Source: Lelliottia nimipressuralis (GTDB lineage Bacteria; Pseudomonadota; Gammaproteobacteria; Enterobacterales; Enterobacteriaceae). From it: a stretch of DNA of 64,000 nt. Position 1 is the first letter of the stretch. Each line of letters opens with the position of its first letter. The translations under genes and the position numbers were made by a program. Below the pieces are notes generated by a model. That model was not told the origin of the DNA. It did not search any database and saw only the letters and a program-made list of their open reading frames with translations. Positions 57,626 to 64,000 of the stretch are shown here, one piece after another. The DNA is taken from contig NZ_SOMG01000030.1 in the NCBI RefSeq assembly GCF_004402045.1, forward strand, positions 1,116,001 through 1,180,000, read 5' to 3'.

Positions 57626-58495
57626 ATGAACATGCTGGAAAAAATCCAGTTTCAACTGGAACACCTTAGCAAATCCGAGCGAAAAGTGGCCGAGGTCATT
57701 CTGGCTTCTCCCGCTCAGGCGATTCATTCAAGCATCGCCGCTCTGGCGCAGGAAGCAGGTGTGAGCGAACCGACGGTCAATCGCTTTTGCCGCAGCCTGG
57801 AAACGCGCGGCTTTCCTGATTTTAAACTGCATCTGGCACAAAGTCTGGCTAATGGCACCCCTTATGTTAATCGTAATGTGGATGAAGACGACAGCGTTGA
57901 TGCCTATACCGCGAAAATATTTGAATCGGCCATGGCCTCGCTTGACCACGTTCGTCAGTCTCTGGATATGAGTTCCGTGAATCGCGCGGTGGATTTGCTC
58001 ACCCAGGCTAAGCGGATTGCGTTCTTTGGTCTCGGGTCGTCAGCTGCTGTGGCGCATGACGCCATGAACAAATTTTTCCGCTTTAACGTTCCGGTGATTT
58101 ACTCAGATGACATTGTGCTGCAACGCATGAGCTGTATGAATTGCAGTGAAGATGACGTCGTGGTACTGATTTCGCATACCGGCCGCACCAAGAGCCAGGT
58201 CGAGCTGGCGCAGCTGGCCCGTGAAAACGATGCCATGGTGATTGCCCTTACCACGGCGGGTACGCCGCTGGCGCGTGAAGCGACGCTGGCACTCACCCTC
58301 GACGTGCCGGAAGACACCGACATTTATATGCCAATGGTATCTCGTCTGGCGCAGCTTACGGTGATTGACGTGCTGGCAACCGGTTTTACCTTACGTCGGG
58401 GGGCAAAATTCCGGGATAACTTGAAGCGGGTCAAGGAAGCGCTGAAGGAATCGCGTTTTGATAAAGAATTGCTTATAAAGAGCGATGTTCCCTGA
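57626..58495 (+). CDS. hexR: HexR transcriptional regulator (RpiR family)
   Basis: 289 aa. The N-terminal HTH_6 DNA-binding domain is about 1-77 ([40 protein letters not shown]) and the C-terminal SIS sugar-phosphate domain about 120-250 ([36 protein letters not shown]). Represses zwf and related genes; released by KDPG. It lies between zwf (divergent) and pykA (downstream). Confidence 0.96.
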   Translation: MNMLEKIQFQLEHLSKSERKVAEVILASPAQAIHSSIAALAQEAGVSEPTVNRFCRSLETRGFPDFKLHLAQSLANGTPYVNRNVDEDDSVDAYTAKIFESAMASLDHVRQSLDMSSVNRAVDLLTQAKRIAFFGLGSSAAVAHDAMNKFFRFNVPVIYSDDIVLQRMSCMNCSEDDVVVLISHTGRTKSQVELAQLARENDAMVIALTTAGTPLAREATLALTLDVPEDTDIYMPMVSRLAQLTVIDVLATGFTLRRGAKFRDNLKRVKEALKESRFDKELLIKSDVP

Positions 58496-58635
58496 TAGTT
58501 GATAACGAAGACGTCACGAATAATGACGAAGTAACGATTTACGGCATTCGGTCCACTCTTTGCTGCCTTGCGGCAGATGAAGGCCGATTCAATGTTCACG
58601 CAACACCAAAGTTGTTTCAGTCAACGGAGTATTAC

Positions 58636-60078
58636 ATGTCCAGAAGGCTTCGCAGAACCAAGATCGTAACCACCTTAGGTCCGGCCACCGATCGCGATAA
58701 TAATCTTGAGAAAATTATCGCCGCTGGCGCCAACGTGGTGCGTATGAACTTCTCTCACGGTACGCCAGAAGACCATAAATTACGTGCCGATAAAGTGCGT
58801 GAAATCGCAGCAAAACTGGGCCGCCACGTTGCTATCCTTGGCGATTTACAGGGTCCTAAAATTCGTGTTTCGACCTTTAAAGAGGGTAAAGTTTTCCTCA
58901 ATATCGGCGACAAATTCCTGCTTGATGCCAACCTGGGCAAAGGCGAAGGCGATAAAGAGAAAGTCGGTATCGACTATAAAGGCCTGCCAGCTGACGTAGT
59001 GCCGGGCGATATTCTGCTGCTCGACGACGGTCGCGTACAGCTGAAAGTACTGGAAGTTCAGGGCATGAAGGTGTTCACCGAAGTTACCGTCGGCGGCCCG
59101 CTCTCTAACAATAAAGGCATCAACAAACTGGGCGGCGGTCTCTCTGCAGAGGCGCTCACCGATAAAGACAAAGCAGACATCGTAACTGCGGCGCTGATTG
59201 GCGTTGACTACCTGGCCGTCTCCTTCCCACGCTGCGGCGAAGATCTGAACTATGCGCGTCGTCTGGCTCGCGATGCAGGCTGTGAGGCCAAAATCGTCGC
59301 CAAGGTTGAACGTGCGGAAGCGGTTTGCGATCAGGACGCCATGGACGACGTGATCCTCGCGTCTGACGTGGTGATGGTTGCGCGCGGCGACCTGGGCGTT
59401 GAAATCGGCGACCCTGAGCTGGTGGGTATCCAGAAAGCGCTGATTCGTCGCGCGCGTCAGCTGAACCGCGCGGTGATTACCGCCACTCAGATGATGGAAT
59501 CCATGATAACTAACCCTATGCCAACCCGTGCGGAGGTCATGGACGTGGCCAACGCCGTGCTGGACGGTACCGATGCGGTCATGCTCTCTGCAGAAACCGC
59601 TGCGGGACAGTATCCGGCAGAAACCGTGGCCGCCATGGCGCGCGTTTGCCTGGGCGCTGAAAAGATCCCGAGCATTAACGTTTCTAAACACCGTCTGGAC
59701 GTGCAGTTCGACAATGTGGAAGAAGCGATTGCCATGTCCGCCATGTATGCCGCTAACCATCTCAAAGGCGTTACAGCGATCATCACCATGACCGAATCCG
59801 GCCGTACCGCGCTGATGACCTCCCGTATCAGCTCCGGTCTGCCAATCTTCGCCATGTCGCGTCACGAACGTACGCTGAATCTTACAGCGCTGTACCGCGG
59901 GGTGACGCCGGTTCACTTCGACAGCACCAATGACGGCGTAGCAGCGGCACACGATGCCGTAAACCTGCTGCGTGACAAAGGCTATCTGGTCTCCGGGGAT
60001 ATCGTTATTGTGACCCAGGGCGATGTGATGAGTACCATTGGTTCAACCAACACCACGCGAGTTATGACCGTCGAGTAA
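58636..60078 (+). CDS. pykA: Pyruvate kinase II
   Basis: AMP-activated pyruvate kinase making pyruvate and ATP from PEP and ADP. It is 480 aa. It has the N-terminal [12 protein letters not shown], the signature region [12 protein letters not shown], the metal/PEP site [12 protein letters not shown] and [19 protein letters not shown]. The ATG at 58636 has ACGGAG upstream; an eight-residue upstream extension is not conserved. Confidence 0.97.
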   Translation: MSRRLRRTKIVTTLGPATDRDNNLEKIIAAGANVVRMNFSHGTPEDHKLRADKVREIAAKLGRHVAILGDLQGPKIRVSTFKEGKVFLNIGDKFLLDANLGKGEGDKEKVGIDYKGLPADVVPGDILLLDDGRVQLKVLEVQGMKVFTEVTVGGPLSNNKGINKLGGGLSAEALTDKDKADIVTAALIGVDYLAVSFPRCGEDLNYARRLARDAGCEAKIVAKVERAEAVCDQDAMDDVILASDVVMVARGDLGVEIGDPELVGIQKALIRRARQLNRAVITATQMMESMITNPMPTRAEVMDVANAVLDGTDAVMLSAETAAGQYPAETVAAMARVCLGAEKIPSINVSKHRLDVQFDNVEEAIAMSAMYAANHLKGVTAIITMTESGRTALMTSRISSGLPIFAMSRHERTLNLTALYRGVTPVHFDSTNDGVAAAHDAVNLLRDKGYLVSGDIVIVTQGDVMSTIGSTNTTRVMTVE

Positions 60079-60091
60079 TGACGTCTCTGTT

Positions 60092-60125
60092 AAAAAGCCC
60101 TCTCCGGATGGAGAGGGCTTTTTTT
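60092..60125. terminator. Terminator between pykA and lpxM
   Basis: A perfect 11-bp stem AAGCCCTCTCC (60095-60105) / GGAGAGGGCTT (60110-60120) with a 4-nt loop and seven T residues. The A run on the other side lets it end lpxM too. Confidence 0.93.
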
Positions 60126-61095
60126 ATTTCGTCGGATAAAGCTCTTTGCGCTTATACGGCTCTTTTTCACCCGGTTTGCGCGTTTTGAGCAGCTTCAGTA
60201 TCCACGTGTACTGCTCGGCATGCGGTCCCACCAGGAGCTCCACCTCTTCGTTCATTCGACGCGCAATGGTGCGATCGTCCGCGGTGAGGAGATCGTCCAT
60301 CGGCGGACGAACCTCAATGCTCAGGCGATGGGTGTTGCCATCGTAGACCGGGAAAAGCGGAATGACCCGGGCGCGGCACACTTTCATCAGACGGCCAATC
60401 GCAGGCAGGGTCGCCTTGTAGGTGCCGAAGAAATCAACAAACTCGCTGTGCTCCGGGCCGTGGTCCTGATCCGGCAAATAGTAGCCCCAGTATCCCTGGC
60501 GCACGGACTGAATAAACGGCTTGATGCCATCATTTCGCGCATGAAGACGGCCACCAAAACGACGACGCACGGTATTCCAGACGTAATCGAAGATCTTGTT
60601 GCCCTGATTATGGAACATTGCCGCCATCTTCTGGCCCTGCGATGCCATCAGCATGGCAGGAATATCAACGCCCCAGCCGTGGGGAACGAGAAAAATCACC
60701 TTCTCATCGTTGCGACGCATCTCGTCGATAATCTCCAGCCCTTTCCAGTCAACGCGTTCCATCACTTTATCCGGCCCTTTCAGCGCCAGCTCTGCCATCA
60801 TCGCCATTGCCTGTGGTGCGGTGGTATACATAGCATCAATAATGGCCTCCCGCTCCGCATCGCTCTTTTCCGGGAAGCAATAATAGAGGTTAATTTGCGC
60901 GCGACGACGGGCACTTTTGCCTAAGCGTCCGGCCAGACGACCTATTTTACCCAGCACAGGATCGCGAACGGAGGCCGGTAGCATCGCGATACCCGCAAAT
61001 GCGTAAACGCCAAACCAGGCGCCCCAGTTGCGCGGATGGCGAAAAGATTTTTCAAACTCAGGAATGTATTCAATATTGTTTTTTTGGGTTTCCAT
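60124..61095 (-). CDS. lpxM: Lipid A myristoyltransferase LpxM (MsbB)
   Basis: Adds the last secondary acyl chain (myristate) to Kdo2-lipid A at the inner membrane. It is 323 aa, with an N-terminal TM anchor (about 24-42) and the catalytic HX4D motif H139-G-W-G-V-D144. Its stop lies in the pykA terminator. Affects endotoxicity and polymyxin susceptibility in related species. Confidence 0.96.
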   Translation of the reverse strand: METQKNNIEYIPEFEKSFRHPRNWGAWFGVYAFAGIAMLPASVRDPVLGKIGRLAGRLGKSARRRAQINLYYCFPEKSDAEREAIIDAMYTTAPQAMAMMAELALKGPDKVMERVDWKGLEIIDEMRRNDEKVIFLVPHGWGVDIPAMLMASQGQKMAAMFHNQGNKIFDYVWNTVRRRFGGRLHARNDGIKPFIQSVRQGYWGYYLPDQDHGPEHSEFVDFFGTYKATLPAIGRLMKVCRARVIPLFPVYDGNTHRLSIEVRPPMDDLLTADDRTIARRMNEEVELLVGPHAEQYTWILKLLKTRKPGEKEPYKRKELYPTK

Positions 61096-61167
61096 GCTGG
61101 ATCCAGGGTCTGATGACGCAAAATTTTATGCAGATAGTGTAGCGAGGCAGTCGCTCACGCACAAAAG

Positions 61168-61200
61168 AAAAAGCCGGCGCATTCTGACGCCGGCTTTTTT
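61168..61200 (-). terminator. Intrinsic terminator of mepM
   Basis: Stem AAAAAGCCGGCG (61168-61179) / CGCCGGCTTTTT (61188-61199), followed on the minus strand by T-rich sequence. Confidence 0.9.
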
Positions 61201-61216
61201 AACAAAAACAGAGAGC

Positions 61217-62536
61217 TTAGTTTAAGCTCAGCTGCGGCATCACCTCTTTCACCTGCGCCAGATAATCAGTACGATCTTTACCTGTCAGGCCTTCGGTGCG
61301 CGGCAGTTTCGCCGTCAGAGGGTTCACAGCCTGTTGGTTGATCCACACTTCATAGTGCAGGTGCGGGCCGGTAGAACGCCCGGTGTTTCCGGAGATCGCG
61401 ATACGGTCGCCACGCTTCACTTTCTGGCCCGGTTTGACCAGCAGCTTACGCAGGTGCATGTAGCGGGTCGTATACGTACGACCATGACGCACCGCAACAT
61501 AATATCCGGCGGCACCGCTACGTTTGGCGACAACCACTTCCCCATCCCCAACCGCCAGTACCGGCGTTCCCTGCGGCATAGCAAAGTCAACGCCACGGTG
61601 CGGTGCAACACGCCCGGTCACCGGGTTCAGACGTCGCGGGTTAAAGTTAGAGGAGATACGGAACTGTTTAGCCGTCGGGAAGCGCAGGAAACCTTTCGCG
61701 AGGCCCGTACCGGTGCGGTCATAGAATTTGCCGTCTTCTGCACGAATCGCGTAGTAATCTTTGCCCTCGGAGCGCAAACGTACGCCCAGCAACTGGCTCT
61801 GCTCGCGCTTGCCGTCCAGCATTTCGCGGGACATCAGAACGGAAAACTCGTCACCCTTCTTCAGCTTGCGGAAATCCATTTGCCACTGCATGGCTTTAAT
61901 CACCGCACTGATTTCAGCGCTGGTCAATCCTGCATCTCGCGCACTGGAGACAAAGCTCGCGCCCACGGTGCCTTTCAGAACGCTATTAACCCAGTCGCCC
62001 TTCTGCATTTCGCTGGTCATTTTGAAACCGTTTGCAGTGCGATCGTAGGTGCGGGTTTCACGGCGGGACATTTCCCAGGTCAGACGCTGCAGATCCCCAT
62101 CAGCCGTTAATGTCCAGGAGAGCTGTTGCCCGATTTTCAGGTTGCGAAGATCTTTATCTGCAGCCGCCAGCTGGCTGATATTACCCATGTCGATGCCGTA
62201 CTGGTTCAGCACGCTGCTCAGCGTGTCTCCGGTAGACACAACATATTCGTGGATACCCGCTTCGTTCTCGGTTTTATCGTCCAGTTCATCCTGCGGAATA
62301 GCTTCATCTTCCTGAGCCGCCTGGTCGATAGGCTCACTGGCTTCAGGCAGCAAAGAACGGATTTCGCTCTTTTCAAGCTCAATGGTTTTGATGATAGGGG
62401 CAGAACTCGGGTGGTACACATAGGGCCGCCAGACGGCGACCGCTAAGGTGAGTACTGTAAGCGACCCCAGCATAACGCGATGGGGTCGAGGCAGATTGTT
62501 AAATGCCAGGGCGACAGAGCGGGCTATCTGTTGCAC
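61217..62536 (-). CDS. mepM: Murein DD-endopeptidase MepM (YebA)
   Basis: Cell-wall hydrolase cutting D-Ala-mDAP cross-links to allow peptidoglycan growth. It is 439 aa. It has an N-terminal TM anchor (about 21-38), a LysM/OapA-type domain (about 95-140, EYVVSTGDTLSSVLNQYGI), and a C-terminal M23 domain with zinc ligands in PHRGVDFAMPQG and the catalytic HLHYEVW motif. It follows znuA on the same strand by 15 nt. Confidence 0.96.
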   Translation of the reverse strand: MQQIARSVALAFNNLPRPHRVMLGSLTVLTLAVAVWRPYVYHPSSAPIIKTIELEKSEIRSLLPEASEPIDQAAQEDEAIPQDELDDKTENEAGIHEYVVSTGDTLSSVLNQYGIDMGNISQLAAADKDLRNLKIGQQLSWTLTADGDLQRLTWEMSRRETRTYDRTANGFKMTSEMQKGDWVNSVLKGTVGASFVSSARDAGLTSAEISAVIKAMQWQMDFRKLKKGDEFSVLMSREMLDGKREQSQLLGVRLRSEGKDYYAIRAEDGKFYDRTGTGLAKGFLRFPTAKQFRISSNFNPRRLNPVTGRVAPHRGVDFAMPQGTPVLAVGDGEVVVAKRSGAAGYYVAVRHGRTYTTRYMHLRKLLVKPGQKVKRGDRIAISGNTGRSTGPHLHYEVWINQQAVNPLTAKLPRTEGLTGKDRTDYLAQVKEVMPQLSLN

Positions 62537-62551
62537 GTATTCACTTCCTCG

Positions 62552-63496
62552 TTAATCTCCTTTCAGGCAGCTCGCATACTGGTTCGCCAGTTGGCTGAGG
62601 AACTGCGAATAGCTCGCTTTGCTCAACTGGATATTCGTACCTAGCGGGTCAAGGGTTCCCATGCGCACGGTTGTCCCCCTGGCCACGGCTTCAACGACCG
62701 CTGGCCTGAACTGTGGCTCAGCAAAAACGCATGTCGCTTTTTGCTCAACCAGCTGTGTTCTGATTTCATGTAAACGCTGCGCACCAGGCTGAATTTCAGG
62801 GTTGACGGTAAAGTGACCCAGCGGGGTCAGGCCGTAGTGTTTTTCGTAATAGCCATAGGCGTCATGAAAAACGAAATACCCTTTTCCTTTCAACGGTGCG
62901 AGCTCATTACCTACCTGCTTATCGGTTGCGGCTAATTGTGCCTCAAAATCCTTCAGGTTGGCGTCAAGTTTGGCTCGACTTTGCGGCATAAGTTCCACTA
63001 ATTTGTCATGGATTGCAACCGCCGAAAGCCGCGCTATCTCTGGGGATAACCAAAGATGCATGTTGTACTCGCCGTGATGGTGATCTCCATCACCTTTTTC
63101 AGCGTCTGCAGGGTGATGGTCATGTTCGTCACCGTCGTCGTCAGCCCCTTTCATGAGCAGCGGTTTTACGCCGGGCAGAGAGGCAATGGCGACCTGTTTT
63201 TCGCCAGCAATCTGTTTTGCAGACTTCTGCATAAACGCTTCCATCTCTGGACCAATCCACACAACTAAGTCTGCGTTTTGTAAGCGTTTTACATCTGATG
63301 GACGCAGGGAATAGTCATGCTCGGAGGCCCCGTCGGGAAGCAGAACCTGGGTTTCCGTTACCCCATCTGCAATGGCCGAGGCGATGAAACCGAGCGGTTT
63401 AAGCGAAGCGACAACAGCGGCGTTAACATCTTGTGCTGCTGAACCCCAAAGGGCAGCGGATAATGCTGCGAAAAGAAGCGTATTTTTATGTAACAT
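62552..63496 (-). CDS. znuA: Zinc ABC transporter substrate-binding protein ZnuA
   Basis: Periplasmic high-affinity Zn2+ receptor feeding ZnuBC. It is 314 aa. The signal peptide is about 1-26; zinc ligand His is in [11 protein letters not shown] (H60) and MHLWLSPE (H147). The charged loop [20 protein letters not shown] followed by HHH (about 119-141) is the metal-capturing His-rich loop. The start at 63496 ([18 protein letters not shown]) matches E. coli; an in-frame ATG at 63511 is possible, and neither has a strong Shine-Dalgarno. Divergent from znuC. Confidence 0.95.
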   Translation of the reverse strand: MLHKNTLLFAALSAALWGSAAQDVNAAVVASLKPLGFIASAIADGVTETQVLLPDGASEHDYSLRPSDVKRLQNADLVVWIGPEMEAFMQKSAKQIAGEKQVAIASLPGVKPLLMKGADDDGDEHDHHPADAEKGDGDHHHGEYNMHLWLSPEIARLSAVAIHDKLVELMPQSRAKLDANLKDFEAQLAATDKQVGNELAPLKGKGYFVFHDAYGYYEKHYGLTPLGHFTVNPEIQPGAQRLHEIRTQLVEQKATCVFAEPQFRPAVVEAVARGTTVRMGTLDPLGTNIQLSKASYSQFLSQLANQYASCLKGD

Positions 63497-63525
63497 AATG
63501 CGACTAATCATCGTAGTGAATGCGT

Positions 63526-63548
63526 GGAATGTGATATTATAACATTCG
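63526..63548. promoter_or_regulatory. Zur box between znuA and znuC
   Basis: Palindrome with arms GAATGT (63527-63532) and ACATTC (63542-63547) around an AT-rich centre GATATTATA, matching the Zur consensus. It controls both divergent genes and is expected to be bound when zinc is plentiful. Confidence 0.85.
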
Positions 63549-63573
63549 TTGACTTCTTCAAGCTTAAAATGAC

Positions 63574-64000
63574 ATGACGACATTGGTTTCTCTTGAAAAT
63601 ATTTCGGTCTCATTTGGCCAGCGCCGCGTCCTCTCTGACGTGTCGCTTGATCTGAAGCCCGGCAAAATTCTGACGCTGCTCGGGCCCAATGGCGCCGGTA
63701 AATCCACCCTGGTGCGCGTGGTGCTGGGTCTGGTCGTCCCCGATGAAGGCGTGATCGTTCGTGAGGAAAAATTGCGTATCGGCTATGTGCCGCAAAAGCT
63801 TCACCTCGACGCCACGCTACCGCTGACGGTCAGCCGTTTCCTGCGTCTGCGCCCCGGCACGCGGAAAGCAGACATCCTCCCGGCACTGAAACGCGTACAG
63901 GCGGGTCACCTTGTCGATGCGCCGCTGCAAAAACTGTCCGGCGGTGAAACACAGCGTGTTTTACTTGCCCGCGCGCTGCTGAGCAGCCCGCAGCTGCTGG
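63574..64000 (+). CDS. znuC: Zinc ABC transporter ATPase ZnuC (partial, cut by window end)
   Basis: The first 142 codons are present and the rest lies beyond the window. Starts [20 protein letters not shown]. Walker A is [14 protein letters not shown] and the ABC signature is [16 protein letters not shown]. It energises zinc import with ZnuB and ZnuA and shares the Zur box with znuA. Confidence 0.95.
   Translation, partial: MTTLVSLENISVSFGQRRVLSDVSLDLKPGKILTLLGPNGAGKSTLVRVVLGLVVPDEGVIVREEKLRIGYVPQKLHLDATLPLTVSRFLRLRPGTRKADILPALKRVQAGHLVDAPLQKLSGGETQRVLLARALLSSPQLL

Noticed and set aside
58846-59952. 368-codon minus-strand frame opposite pykA
   Set aside because: His- and Arg-rich shadow frame of a strongly conserved gene.

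Overview
The window is a stretch of an enterobacterial chromosome. About 50 genes follow almost the same order as the minC to znuC segment of Escherichia coli K-12: min operon, rnd-fadD, tsaB-yoaA, pabB, sdaA, manXYZ, mntP, cspC, mgrB, kdgR, prc-proQ, letAB, pphA, copper genes, exoX-ptrB, purT, Entner-Doudoroff/zwf/hexR/pykA, lpxM, mepM and znu. Protein sequences are close to but clearly different from those of E. coli. Together with a Salmonella-type second FtsI and the REP-like element, this fits a close relative such as Enterobacter or a neighbouring genus; I cannot name the species from sequence alone. No rRNA, tRNA, IS element, prophage or CRISPR array was seen. The last gene, znuC, is cut by the window end.

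Layout. 1-5.1 kb: cell-division site selection (minCDE), RNase D, acyl-CoA synthetase with its FadR operator. 5.1-15.9 kb: Slp-type lipoprotein, tRNA t6A factor TsaB, YoaA helicase, p-aminobenzoate synthase, CoA pyrophosphatase, serine deaminase, a CSS-EAL c-di-GMP phosphodiesterase and a TerC/CBS protein preceded by a possible coupled upstream ORF. 16.2-21.3 kb: mannose PTS with an Mlc/NagC-type operator, yobD, manganese exporter mntP with MntR-like boxes and a yybP-ykoY riboswitch, rlmA. 21.4-27 kb: a PBP3SAL-like FtsI paralogue, yobF-cspC, a metallo-beta-lactamase-fold gene, yebO, mgrB, yobH, kdgR. 27-38.9 kb: yebQ, htpX, prc-proQ, msrC, the letAB lipid-transport operon, rsmF, yebV. 39-44.5 kb: pphA, a VirK/YbjX-family gene with a PhoP-box-like site, the SdsR/SraC antisense sRNA pair, yebY-copD-copC, holE, yobB, exoX.

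46.6-51.8 kb is the main accessory block. It sits between ptrB and purT, where E. coli carries yebE-yebF-yebG. It holds degraded remnants, an MFS transporter, and a two-gene operon. The first gene of the operon is a MASE1 membrane sensor without an output enzyme domain. The second is a 668-residue fusion of a DUF308/HdeD-like membrane domain, a His...Cys (permuted-papain-like) domain, and an OmpV/MipA-like outer-membrane barrel preceded by an internal signal-peptide-like segment. This operon is the best candidate for an undescribed system.

51.8-64 kb: purT (PurR box), edd-eda (GntR operator), zwf (HexR operator and marbox), hexR, pykA, lpxM, mepM, and the divergent znuA/znuC pair sharing a Zur box. 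Many transcription units end in clear intrinsic terminators, several of them bidirectional.
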